This document shows positions 24,775-33,523 of a stretch of DNA of 64,000 nucleotides, piece after piece (the stretch's first letter is position 1; each line of letters opens with the position of its first letter). The notes under the pieces are model-generated. The model had not been told where the DNA came from. It ran no database searches and worked only from the letters and a program-made list of their open reading frames with translations. Made by a program: the position numbers and the translations under genes. The stretch is from contig NZ_CP038800.1 in the NCBI RefSeq assembly GCF_024400535.1, positions 1,488,001 through 1,552,000 of the forward strand, read 5' to 3'. The DNA comes from Treponema denticola. Its GTDB lineage: Bacteria > Spirochaetota > Spirochaetia > Treponematales > Treponemataceae.

Positions 24775-25719
24775 ATGTCTGAAATATATAAAATAGGATA
24801 TTATGATAATTACCCGCTTGCCTTGGATGGTTGGCTTAAATGGAATGAAGAAAAGTGGAATGTTAAAGCCGAACGGGTTGTGTATACAAAAAATGGAAAA
24901 GAATATCCTCGTATTGAAGGTGTGATTTATATTAATAATAATGGAAATGTTGTAATGCCTCCGCGTAATCCGTATTTACCATTTCAATTTTCCGCTTTGA
25001 CCATAAAAAATGATAGACTGTATGTTGACTATCAAGATGTTATGCAGTTGTTTGTCGAGGATTTATTGAAGCACGGAGTTTTTGGCGAGATTGCATTACC
25101 TCCGGGATTTATTGACGCGCGTCCATTCCAGTGGAATAACTTTATTGTAGAACCGCGATATACTTTTTTGCAGAACATGACTAATGAGTATGAACATGCA
25201 AAGCATATAAAAAAGAATATTAATAAAGCTTTCGAGAAGGGCTATATTGTTGAACGTTCTGGTGATTGGGGAGCAATTGCCGATTGTTTAAAAGGAACTG
25301 AAGATGTAAAAGGTTTCTCGCATCATACTTCTTCTGAAGATTTAAAAAAATGTGATGACTTACTAGGTAATGATATTTTTAGAGGTTATCTGGTAAAAGA
25401 TGCTACAGGACAGCCCGTTTCCGGAGGCTTGCGCTTAGTGCTGAAGGATGGAATTACTATTGATTGGTCTCAAGGTGCAATACGTGAGCATTTAAAAAAT
25501 GGGGTTAATCAGCTTATTTATGATTTTGTTTTACAAGATGTAAAAGATTCCGGGGCTATTGGCTTTGATTGGGTTGGAGCTAATATACCTCCGGTAGCAT
25601 TAGCAAAATCTGCCTGGGGTGTACCACTAGTACCGTACTTAGCAATACGTCAAAAAAACTTTCGGTATATCGGGAGTGTGTGTAAATCATATATAAAGTC
25701 TGCAATTTTCAAGAGATAG
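24775..25719 (+). CDS. FemAB/GNAT-like transferase
   Basis: Protein of 314 residues with FemAB-like features: an N-terminal GVIYINNNGNVVMPPRNPY-type region, the acidic HAKHIKKNINKAFEKG segment and the GNAT-like fold core IFRGYLVKDATGQPVSGGLRL, followed by a HLKNGVNQLIYDFVLQDV and a SGAIGFDWVGANIPPVAL stretch. Such proteins transfer aminoacyl or acyl groups to sugars or peptidoglycan precursors. In this locus it probably decorates the amino sugar or glycan rather than peptidoglycan, an inference from position. No membrane anchor. Confidence 0.65.
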   Translation: MSEIYKIGYYDNYPLALDGWLKWNEEKWNVKAERVVYTKNGKEYPRIEGVIYINNNGNVVMPPRNPYLPFQFSALTIKNDRLYVDYQDVMQLFVEDLLKHGVFGEIALPPGFIDARPFQWNNFIVEPRYTFLQNMTNEYEHAKHIKKNINKAFEKGYIVERSGDWGAIADCLKGTEDVKGFSHHTSSEDLKKCDDLLGNDIFRGYLVKDATGQPVSGGLRLVLKDGITIDWSQGAIREHLKNGVNQLIYDFVLQDVKDSGAIGFDWVGANIPPVALAKSAWGVPLVPYLAIRQKNFRYIGSVCKSYIKSAIFKR

Positions 25720-25725
25720 TTGCGT

Positions 25726-27114
25726 ATGTTAAAAATACAAATTCCAAATTTTTGCGTTTCCGAAATTGAATATGCCTGTTCCGTTGTTTTTACCGAATGG
25801 CTTGGCATCGATTATGAAATTACAACTACAGAACAAAATACTATTTTTATATCCTCCGGTAATAATACATTGCGGCTTAATGCGGACTTTTTTATCAAAG
25901 CTTCATCGGATTGGCTTGGTAATACTTCAATGCCTGCTTTACCTCTAGAGTGGTACAATTTGAATGGGTTAAAAAATACTTTATCAAATGAGCTTCATGT
26001 TTGTGAGACAGAACTTCCTGTTTTATATGGGGTGCCGGAAATAACGATTGCTGAAAATAGTATTGATTGCAGAATAGATGTTTTAGGCAGCATTTTTTTC
26101 ATGCTTTCCCGTTACGAAGAAATTGTTGTAAAAGAACGGGATCAACATAACCGCTTTTCTGCAAAATCTTCTATAGCATATAAAGAAAATTTTTTATTTC
26201 GTCCTATTGTAAATGAGTATGTGGAACTTTTATTTACGTTGCTTCAATATTTATTTCCGCAGATAGAGCGAAAAAAAATGCAATTTAGAATATCTCCTAC
26301 TCATGATGTTGATGTACCTTTTTTATATTTAAATACTCCTTTTTTGTGTATAGTTAAACATATGGGTGGAGATATTATAAAAAGAATGTCACCAAAAGCA
26401 GCTTTGGGTACTTATAAAAATTGGAAAAAAATAAAAGTGGGGGATAGTAAAGCTGATCCTGCATATTCATTTGATTTTATAATGCAGGAAAGCGAAAAGC
26501 GTAGCTTAAAAAGTGCTTTTTAATTTTTACCTTCAAGCAGTCCTGAAATGAAAATTAAATATCCTGTAACACTTCCCGAAATGACCTCTCTTTTAAGAGG
26601 AATTGATAAACACGGACATGAAATAGGTATACACGGTTTTTATGGAACCTATTTGGATAAAAAAGCTTTTAATGATGATATAAGGTTGTTGCAAAATACT
26701 TGTGATTCTCTTGGAATTGAACAAAGAATAGGGGGCGGTAGACAGCATTATTTGCAATGGCAAAATCCTGATACTTTTAATGTTTGGGAAAGTGCAGGCA
26801 TGGAATATGATTCAACTTTAAGTTTTGCCGATATGCCCGGATTCCGTTGTGGTTCATGTTATGAATATTCAGTCTATGATTGTGTAAAGCGTAAAAAGCT
26901 AAAACTTAAAGAGCACCCTCTTATTGCAATGGAATGTTCAATTATTGCGGAAAGGTATATGAATTTAGGTTTAACTGATCAAGCATTAGAAGTGTTTAAA
27001 CAGTTAAAAGCTAAGTGTAGGTTTTATAAGGGAAATTTTGTGCTGCTGTTTCATAATACTGAGCTAATAGCAGATAAGCAAAAAGAATTTTATATAAAAG
27101 TTTTAGATTGTTAA
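25726..27114 (+). pseudogene. Polysaccharide deacetylase family protein interrupted by an in-frame TAA
   Basis: Two parts in the same frame. The first (from ATG 25726) holds an N-terminal domain of the type seen before deacetylase domains, then ISPTHDVDVPF near residue 189, the metal Asp motif. It stops at TAA 26521-26523 directly after KSAF. The frame continues without a break as FLPSSSPEMKIKYPVTLPEM, then HEIGIHGFYGTYLD (second deacetylase motif), and ends at 27114. One nonsense mutation therefore splits a ~463-residue protein. The second half begins at ATG 26548 and might be made separately, but would lack the catalytic His-Asp. It may hydrolyse N-acetyl groups of the glycan. Confidence 0.75.
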
Positions 27115-27135
27115 TGGTAAAAACAGGAAGTTTTT

Positions 27136-28209
27136 ATGCACATACTAACCATAATCGGTGCTCGACCGCAGTTTATTAAAGCCGCGGTGTTGAGCCGTTA
27201 CATTAGAAATAATCCTCACTTGGGTATAAAAGAAACTCTCATTCATACAGGTCAGCATTATGATCAAAATATGAGCGATATTTTTTTTGATGAGATGGAT
27301 ATTCCGTACCCCGACTATAACTTGCAAATCGGTTCCGGTTCTCACGGAAAGATGACAGGGCTAATGCTCGAAAAGATTGAGGCATTACTGTTAGACTTAA
27401 AGCCTGATGCGGTGCTGGTCTATGGCGATACTAATTCTACGTTAGCCGGAGCCTTAGCTGCGAGTAAGTTGCATATTCCGGTAGCACATGTGGAAGCCGG
27501 TTTACGCTCCTATATGATGGTAATGCCGGAAGAGCAAAACCGTAGACTTACTGATCATCTTTCAACGTGGCTTTTTTGCCCGACAGATACAGCTGTAGAC
27601 AACCTCAAGAAAGAAGGCATTATTTCTACGAGCAGCTTACCGTCTGCGGATAATAAAATCGTATGCAAAACGGGCGATATTATGTATGACGCTTCGCTTT
27701 ATTACCGCAAAAAAAATGTTTCATTGCAAACGCCTAACGATTTTATTCTCTTGACTATACATCGGGCGGAAAATACCGATGATCTGGTTCGTTTAAAAAG
27801 TATTGTAAACGCAATCAATGCTGTTTCTGAAAAAAAATTTATTTTTCCTGTTCACCCGCGAACAAAAAAAATCCTTGCTGAACAAGGTTTGCAATTTGCT
27901 TCTCATGTTAAGCTGATAGACCCTGTCGGTTATTTGGAAATGCTTAAATATGAAGATGTTTGCTCTGCTGTGCTTACCGATTCAGGCGGTGTACAAAAAG
28001 AAGCTTTCTTTTTTCAAAAGCCGTGTATAACTATGCGGGATACTACCGAGTGGATCGAGCTTGTCTCTTCCGGATGGAATACGCTTACTGGTGCTGATAC
28101 TGAAAAAATTGTATCGGCTATTCGAAATATTCATATTCCGGAGAATTATCCTCAACTTTACGGTGAGGGACATACGGCAGAAAAAATCATAGAGGTTTTA
28201 CGAAAATAA
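27136..28209 (+). CDS. wbpI: UDP-GlcNAc(3NAc)A 2-epimerase (WbpI-like)
   Basis: Non-hydrolysing 2-epimerase of 357 residues, similar to WecB but nearer to WbpI/WlbD. The opening MHILTIIGARPQFIKAA (ARPQFIKAA instead of TRPEAIKMA) is typical of the uronic-acid branch. LIHTGQHYDQNMSDIFF, VYGDTNSTLAGALAA, HVEAGLRSY and LTDSGGVQKEAFFFQKPC are the family's conserved blocks. It converts UDP-GlcNAc(3NAc)A to UDP-ManNAc(3NAc)A, the last step of the Wbp route begun by WbpA, B, E and D. The other WecB-type possibility (UDP-GlcNAc to ManNAc) cannot be fully excluded. Confidence 0.82.
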   Translation: MHILTIIGARPQFIKAAVLSRYIRNNPHLGIKETLIHTGQHYDQNMSDIFFDEMDIPYPDYNLQIGSGSHGKMTGLMLEKIEALLLDLKPDAVLVYGDTNSTLAGALAASKLHIPVAHVEAGLRSYMMVMPEEQNRRLTDHLSTWLFCPTDTAVDNLKKEGIISTSSLPSADNKIVCKTGDIMYDASLYYRKKNVSLQTPNDFILLTIHRAENTDDLVRLKSIVNAINAVSEKKFIFPVHPRTKKILAEQGLQFASHVKLIDPVGYLEMLKYEDVCSAVLTDSGGVQKEAFFFQKPCITMRDTTEWIELVSSGWNTLTGADTEKIVSAIRNIHIPENYPQLYGEGHTAEKIIEVLRK

Positions 28210-28211
28210 GT

Positions 28212-29567
28212 ATGAGTAAAATCAGGATAAAAGATTTTGGACCTATTCATTCAGGTTTTCAGAAAGATAATTTTTTTGATATTAAAAAGCTCACTTTGTT
28301 TGTGGGACATCAAGGTGCAGGTAAGAGTTCCGTTGCAAAATTGGTTTCTTCTTTTGAATGGCTGGAAAAGGCTCTTTTACGGCGGGATTTACCTTCAAAA
28401 ATACTTTCAGAAAATACTGTAAAGACAAGTAGTTTTTTTAAAGAGTTATTTAACTACCATAATATTTTATCCTATTTTTCAGATAAAACGGAAATAGATT
28501 ATATAGGTCAGTACTATCATTTTACTATCCGAGGGAAGAATTTAACTTTAGAAAGCAAAAAAACGGAAGATTCTATTTATGAAATGCCTAAGATTATATA
28601 TATACCTTCGGAAAGAAATTTTATTTCTTCGGTTGAGTCTCCTGAAACAATATCAGGTATTGCTCCCGCTTTACATACTTTTCTTGAAGAAAGCCTTAAA
28701 GCCGGAAGGAATCTTGATGGTATGAAATTTAAGTTGCCCATTAAAAATATTTTTTTGCAATATAATAAAGACAAAAAAGAATTTTTTATTATGGACAATA
28801 ATGCAAAATACAAAATTAACTTAACAGAATCTGCAAGCGGCTTTCAGTCATCGTCATTATTGTCTCTCGTAAGTACATATCTTTCCGGTTGTATTGATAA
28901 ACCTGACTTTGATTCAAAACGAAAAATGCCTGTTGAATTACAGGAAAATGTAATTGCAAAATATAATAAGTTGTTAAGTGGTATGGGAGTAGCAGCTTCT
29001 CTTTTAGGAGTTGTTTTGTCTAGTTCTTTTTTAATACCCGCCGGTTTAATGGCTATACTTACAGCGGCCGGTATTAGCTTACCTCCTAAGAAAAAAAAAC
29101 AATCCGGTGATGATAAACTGGCATTTACAATAAGAAAATATTTTGATGGAGTAATACCTCTCTATTTTTTTAATATTGTGGAAGAGCCTGAACAAAATTT
29201 GTTCCCTAACTCTCAAAAGGATGTAGTTTTTCATTTATTGGAATGTTTGAATAAAAATACAAACAACAAGCTGCTTGTTACCACCCATAGTCCCTATGTG
29301 CTTGAAACTTTCAATAATTGTATTTATGCAGGGGTCTTGCAAAGAAGAAGGATCGATGTAAAACATATTATCGCTTTGCCGTATCAAATCCATTATGATG
29401 ACGTTGCCGCTTATGCAATAAAAAATGGAAGTATTATTGATATAAAACGAAACGATTTATATCAAATCGATCCTGCTGAGATTGACTTGTATTCTTCTGA
29501 AATTAATGAAGTGTATACCAAATTATTGGATGCCGATTATGAAAGAACTGATGAAAAAAATACCTGA
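28212..29567 (+). CDS. ABC-type AAA ATPase with internal hydrophobic hairpin
   Basis: 451-residue ATPase of the SMC/ABC-related AAA_15/AAA_21 type. Walker A GHQGAGKS is at 32-39, the signature-like SASGFQSS at 207-214, Walker B YFFNIVEEPEQN at 318-329 with the catalytic Glu, and the switch His in TTHSPYVLE at 357-365. Residues about 256-290 (GMGVAASLLGVVLSS then IPAGLMAILTAAG) form a strongly hydrophobic hairpin flanked by KKKK, unusual in this family and suggestive of membrane contact. It starts 2 bases after wbpI and overlaps the next gene, so it sits inside the polysaccharide operon. Not a transporter ATPase; function is unknown (see findings). Confidence 0.65.
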   Translation: MSKIRIKDFGPIHSGFQKDNFFDIKKLTLFVGHQGAGKSSVAKLVSSFEWLEKALLRRDLPSKILSENTVKTSSFFKELFNYHNILSYFSDKTEIDYIGQYYHFTIRGKNLTLESKKTEDSIYEMPKIIYIPSERNFISSVESPETISGIAPALHTFLEESLKAGRNLDGMKFKLPIKNIFLQYNKDKKEFFIMDNNAKYKINLTESASGFQSSSLLSLVSTYLSGCIDKPDFDSKRKMPVELQENVIAKYNKLLSGMGVAASLLGVVLSSSFLIPAGLMAILTAAGISLPPKKKKQSGDDKLAFTIRKYFDGVIPLYFFNIVEEPEQNLFPNSQKDVVFHLLECLNKNTNNKLLVTTHSPYVLETFNNCIYAGVLQRRRIDVKHIIALPYQIHYDDVAAYAIKNGSIIDIKRNDLYQIDPAEIDLYSSEINEVYTKLLDADYERTDEKNT

Positions 29568-29979
29568 TGAGTGTTGTGAATACTATGGTAATGATAAAAT
29601 ATTGGTATGCCAGGAGAACAAGCGAAAATTTGTAATGCACAATAACTCCGGCAGAAACCTTATCAAAATTCGTGTTGACGGTTGCTTGATTACTTCAGGT
29701 ACTCGATGTGATTTTGCTGTAGATGATAATAGTACGAATGTGTATTTGATAGAGCTAAAAGGTAAAGATTTACGGAAGGCTTGTATTCAGTTAAAAACCT
29801 CATATAAGTATTTTAAGAAGAATTTTAGTTATAAAACTATACATTGCCGTGTGGTTCTATCAAAAATCTCGAGCCCGGCGGTGACCTCATGTGAATTAAA
29901 AGAGATGTTAAAAATGGTTAAAGAAGAAAAAATATCCTTTAAATATAAAAATGAGCGTTTAGATGAAATTCTTGAATAG
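29539..29979 (+). CDS. Putative PD-(D/E)XK nuclease-like partner of the ATPase
   Basis: 146 residues; ATG 29539 lies inside the end of the ATPase gene (29-base overlap). The segment CDFAVDD (Asp58) and YLIELKGKDL with E72-x-K74 fit the D...ExK pattern of PD-(D/E)XK nucleases, followed by a conserved-looking AxxQL helix at 81-85. There is no signal peptide or membrane segment. The tight overlap suggests a two-protein complex with the ATPase. The nuclease assignment is by motif only; it could instead be a catalytically dead binding domain. Confidence 0.5.
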   Translation: MKELMKKIPDECCEYYGNDKILVCQENKRKFVMHNNSGRNLIKIRVDGCLITSGTRCDFAVDDNSTNVYLIELKGKDLRKACIQLKTSYKYFKKNFSYKTIHCRVVLSKISSPAVTSCELKEMLKMVKEEKISFKYKNERLDEILE

Positions 29980-30041
29980 ATAAAAATATATTCTTGAAAT
30001 TGCTTGGTTTAGTATGTACAATAAACTTTAAGGAGTTAAAT

Positions 30042-31364
30042 ATGTCAAATTTTGAAACGATCATAAAAAAAATTGAAAGCAAGACCGAAGTTGTGGGTGT
30101 TATCGGCTTAGGTTATGTCGGCTTACCTCTTGCCGTGTCTTTTGCAAAAAAAAATGTGCTGGTTTTGGGCTTTGAAAAGAGTATGAAAAAAGCAGAAGCA
30201 GTGAATGCCGGAAAAAACTATATCGGTGATATAAAAGATGAAGATTTAAGCCGTGTAGTAAAAGAAACAGCAAAGCTTTCTGCAACAACTGATTTTTCTC
30301 GAATTAAAGAATGCGATGCGGTCATTATCTGCGTTCCGACACCGCTTGATCATTTTAAGAAACCTGATATGAAGTTTATCGAACAATCTTGTATAGATAT
30401 TGGAAAAAATATGAAAGCAGGTACTTTTATTTCGCTTGAGAGTACTACCTATCCGACGACCACCGAAGATTTTATGAAGCCAATTATCGAAAAAGAATCA
30501 GGCTTAAAAGAGGGTAAAGATTTTTGGCTTTGTTTTAGTCCCGAACGGGTTGATCCGGGGAATAAAGATTATAAGACTGATAATACGCCGAAAGTAGTTG
30601 GCGCTTTGGGTGAGGATGCACAGAAAATTGCGGTTGCTCTCTACAGTAAAGCAATTCATCATCTTTATCCTGTCTCAAGCCCTCGCGTAGCGGAAATGGT
30701 TAAAATACTTGAAAATACCTATCGATTGATCAATATTTCACTTATCAATGAACTGGCTCTTTTAGCAGGTAAGATGGATATCAATATTTGGGAAGTGATA
30801 GACGCTGCAAAATCGAAACCCTATGGCTTCCAAGCCTTTTATCCCGGACCTGGTATCGGCGGGCACTGTATTCCGCTCGATCCGTTCTATCTTGAACATA
30901 TCGCAAAAGGTTTTAACTTCGATTTAACGATGATAAATACTGCCGGTAATATTAATAACCAGATGCCGCATAAGATGATGAATAAGATTATGTATGCCCT
31001 TAACCGTAAGCAAAAAGCAATGAATGGTGCAACAATTCTATTCCTTGGTGTTGCCTATAAGCCGGATATTGATGATCCTAGGGAAAGTCCTGCCTTGCTC
31101 GTCATGGAAGAATGTGCTAAAAAGAGAGCTAATGTTGTCTACCATGACCCTTATATAAAAGAGTGTATTGATGACAATGGTAAAAAATGGATTGGATCTG
31201 ATTTAAGTGATGAACTTTTGCAAAATGTTGACTGTGTTGTCTTTACTACAAATCATAGCTGTTTTGATGTTGAACATATTGTAGAAAAATCAACGTTAGT
31301 AGTTGATCTACGAAATGCTGTTAAGACTGTGCATATTGAGGATGGAAAGGTGTTTAAATTATAA
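30042..31364 (+). CDS. wbpA: UDP-N-acetyl-D-glucosamine 6-dehydrogenase (WbpA-like)
   Basis: NAD-dependent UDP-sugar dehydrogenase of 440 residues, oxidising C6 of UDP-GlcNAc to UDP-GlcNAcA, the entry step of the Wbp path. Start ATG 30042 is chosen for the AAGGAG site upstream. GVIGLGYVGLPLAVSFAKK is the Rossmann motif, CVPTPLD the next block, VSSPRVAEMVKILENTYRLINI the hinge, and GPGIGGHCIPLDPFYL contains the catalytic Cys. It belongs to the WbpA/WecC group rather than UDP-glucose dehydrogenases. It is encoded about 20 kb from wbpB/E/D but in the same direction. Confidence 0.87.
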   Translation: MSNFETIIKKIESKTEVVGVIGLGYVGLPLAVSFAKKNVLVLGFEKSMKKAEAVNAGKNYIGDIKDEDLSRVVKETAKLSATTDFSRIKECDAVIICVPTPLDHFKKPDMKFIEQSCIDIGKNMKAGTFISLESTTYPTTTEDFMKPIIEKESGLKEGKDFWLCFSPERVDPGNKDYKTDNTPKVVGALGEDAQKIAVALYSKAIHHLYPVSSPRVAEMVKILENTYRLINISLINELALLAGKMDINIWEVIDAAKSKPYGFQAFYPGPGIGGHCIPLDPFYLEHIAKGFNFDLTMINTAGNINNQMPHKMMNKIMYALNRKQKAMNGATILFLGVAYKPDIDDPRESPALLVMEECAKKRANVVYHDPYIKECIDDNGKKWIGSDLSDELLQNVDCVVFTTNHSCFDVEHIVEKSTLVVDLRNAVKTVHIEDGKVFKL

Positions 31365-32509
31365 TGAAGAAAATGAAACACGGCTTATATATTATAAATT
31401 TTGGCTATAAGATTACTGATGATGAAAAAAAAAGAAATGGCGTATTAAAGAAAATTGTAGGGCAAATCAAGGTTTTTAATAACGCTGGTTTTAAAGTTGA
31501 TTTATTAAATGTTTCAGAAAATAAAAGCAATTATATCTCTAAATTTTTTTATAGTTTGTTTTATAAAAATCAATATTTATTAAATAATTATGATGCTTTC
31601 GAAAATATTGATTTTGTATATGTCAGACATTTTTCCCCGGTAAATAGAGGCTGTCTGGGGTTGTTGTCATATCTTAAAAAGAATGGATGTAGAATTATAT
31701 ATGAAATACCGACATATCCTTATGATGGTGAGCATAAAGGCTTTAAAGGCTTTATTTTTTTAATTATTGATAAAATATTTAGAAAAAAATTAAAGAGTTA
31801 TGTTGATTGTATCGTTACCTATTCGCAAGATAATACTATTTTTGATATTAAAACTGTTAAAATTGTAAATGGTATAGATTGCTCGGCTATTTCACCTGTG
31901 GATATAACAGAATACCGACAGAATACCGACAGAATACCGACAGAGGCTGCTATTCGGCTGATAGCGGTAGCTCAATTTGCTAAATGGCATGGGTATGACA
32001 GATTAATAGAAGGATTGTATGAATATTATAACAATAATCCTAAAAAAAAGGTCTTTCTTGATTTTGTAGGTGATGGTAGCGTATTATCGCAATATCAAGA
32101 AATGGTGAATAAATATGGGGTAGCACAGTATGTTGTTTTTCATGGAGTTTTAACGGGGGCTGCCTTATCGGCGGTGTTTAACCAAGCCGATGTCGCTGTC
32201 TGTTCTTTAGGATGTCATCGTATAGGAATATTTTTAGGTTCTTTTTTAAAAAGCAGAGAATATATTGCACGCGGATTACCTATGATTTCGTCAACTAAAA
32301 TCGATATATTACCGGATGATTATCCATACATACAGTATGTACCGGAAAATGATACTCCAATCGATATGATGACAATTTTAAATTTCTATGAAAAATTACA
32401 ACAAAAAGACACAAAAGATATTCAGATTAAAAAAATCCGTTGTTTTGCTGAAGAACATTGTGATATGAAAGTCGTGATGAAGCCTGTTATACAGGAGCTT
32501 ATTAGATAG
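31364..32509 (+). CDS. Glycosyltransferase (GT4-like) containing an 11-bp tandem repeat
   Basis: Putative GT-B glycosyltransferase of 381 residues. It overlaps the wbpA stop as TAATG. Features: NGVLKKIVGQIKVFNNAGFK at the start, YVRHFSPVNRGCL and YDGEHKGFKGFIF, and RLIAVAQFAKWHGYDRLIEG then FVGDGSVLSQYQEMV, typical GT4 donor-site blocks. Residues near 182-194 are encoded by three copies of AGAATACCGAC, read in three different frames (EYRQ, NTDR, IPTE). Because 11 is not a multiple of 3, gain or loss of one copy would frameshift the protein before the donor domain. Confidence 0.75.
   Translation: MKKMKHGLYIINFGYKITDDEKKRNGVLKKIVGQIKVFNNAGFKVDLLNVSENKSNYISKFFYSLFYKNQYLLNNYDAFENIDFVYVRHFSPVNRGCLGLLSYLKKNGCRIIYEIPTYPYDGEHKGFKGFIFLIIDKIFRKKLKSYVDCIVTYSQDNTIFDIKTVKIVNGIDCSAISPVDITEYRQNTDRIPTEAAIRLIAVAQFAKWHGYDRLIEGLYEYYNNNPKKKVFLDFVGDGSVLSQYQEMVNKYGVAQYVVFHGVLTGAALSAVFNQADVAVCSLGCHRIGIFLGSFLKSREYIARGLPMISSTKIDILPDDYPYIQYVPENDTPIDMMTILNFYEKLQQKDTKDIQIKKIRCFAEEHCDMKVVMKPVIQELIR
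31909..31944 (+). repeat. 11-bp tandem repeat, three copies plus AGA
   Basis: AGAATACCGAC occurs at 31909-31919, 31920-31930 and 31931-31941, followed by AGA. It lies inside the glycosyltransferase coding sequence. A repeat unit that is not divisible by 3 is the form expected of a slipped-strand contingency locus. Confidence 0.9.
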
Positions 32510-32522
32510 GAGGATATGTAAT

Positions 32523-33497
32523 ATGAACGATATATTACTTTCAATTGTTATTCCTGCATATAATGCAGAAAAATTTATAGGTAATTTACTTGACCGTTTA
32601 GTATCACAGTGTACAAATCTTACCGAATGTGAAATTATTGTGGTAAATGATGGATCGATAGATAGAACCAAAGAGATTGTTCAAGAGTATGTTACACGTT
32701 ATCATTATATTCACTTAATTAGTCAGGGGAACAAAGGAGAATCAGGTGCACGCAATACTGGGATAGATCATGCTATTGGAAAGTATATATATTTTCTTGA
32801 TTGTGATGACAGTGTTGAAGATGATACAATGGAATTTTATCTAAAATGTATACGAGAAAATTCTGACATAGAATTGTTTTTATTTGGTTACAATTCTTTT
32901 TATAAAGGAAAAAAATTAAAATCATATATTGATACAGAATACAATGAATATATCTTTAAGACAAATCAGGAGTTTTTACATGCTTTTTTATCAAAAAAAT
33001 TAAATAGTCATATTTGCTCTATTATAGTGGCAAAAAATTTAATAAAAGACCATTCATTATATTTTGTTGAGGGTATGAAGATTGGTGCTGATCTTAATTT
33101 TTTATTGAGGTTATTTAAACTGGTAAGAATGGTTAAGTACAGTGCAAGACCTTGTTTTAAATACCAGATTCGAGATGATTCTATAATGCAGGGATATAAA
33201 ACATATACTATACAACAATATCAGGCTTTAGAAAATTTTCAAGGTATTTTATTGTCAGCTGATTATCAGATACCGGAGCTTTCCTGTTATTCTAATTTTT
33301 GGATAGAAACTATGTTGCTTTATAATATTCGCTGTTATTTACGTTCGGATATAAAAGATGAAAATATTACTCAGAAATTAATTCATGATTGCATTTTACT
33401 GAAAAGACCTGTGTCTGATGGAAAGATAAAGCATAAAGTGGCTATTTACATTGCAAAAATCCTGCCGATGAAATTGTTACTGCAATATTTAAAATAA
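32523..33497 (+). CDS. Family 2 glycosyltransferase
   Basis: GT-A glycosyltransferase of 324 residues. N-terminal LSIVIPAYNAEKFIGNLLDRL is the GT2 opening, EIIVVNDGSIDRTKEI the nucleotide site, GARNTGIDHAIGKYIYFLDCDDSVE the DXD-type motif (DCDD). Later residues form a less conserved acceptor domain. It follows the GT4-like gene by 13 bases with AGGAGG at the start. Donor sugar unknown; it would add one residue to the lipid-linked repeat unit. Confidence 0.85.
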   Translation: MNDILLSIVIPAYNAEKFIGNLLDRLVSQCTNLTECEIIVVNDGSIDRTKEIVQEYVTRYHYIHLISQGNKGESGARNTGIDHAIGKYIYFLDCDDSVEDDTMEFYLKCIRENSDIELFLFGYNSFYKGKKLKSYIDTEYNEYIFKTNQEFLHAFLSKKLNSHICSIIVAKNLIKDHSLYFVEGMKIGADLNFLLRLFKLVRMVKYSARPCFKYQIRDDSIMQGYKTYTIQQYQALENFQGILLSADYQIPELSCYSNFWIETMLLYNIRCYLRSDIKDENITQKLIHDCILLKRPVSDGKIKHKVAIYIAKILPMKLLLQYLK

Positions 33498-33523
33498 GTA
33501 ATGGATTTGTTTTAGATTATATT

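Noticed and set aside
31909-31944. Short repeats as a CRISPR array
   Set aside because: The units are 11 bases, directly adjacent without spacers, and lie in a coding frame.
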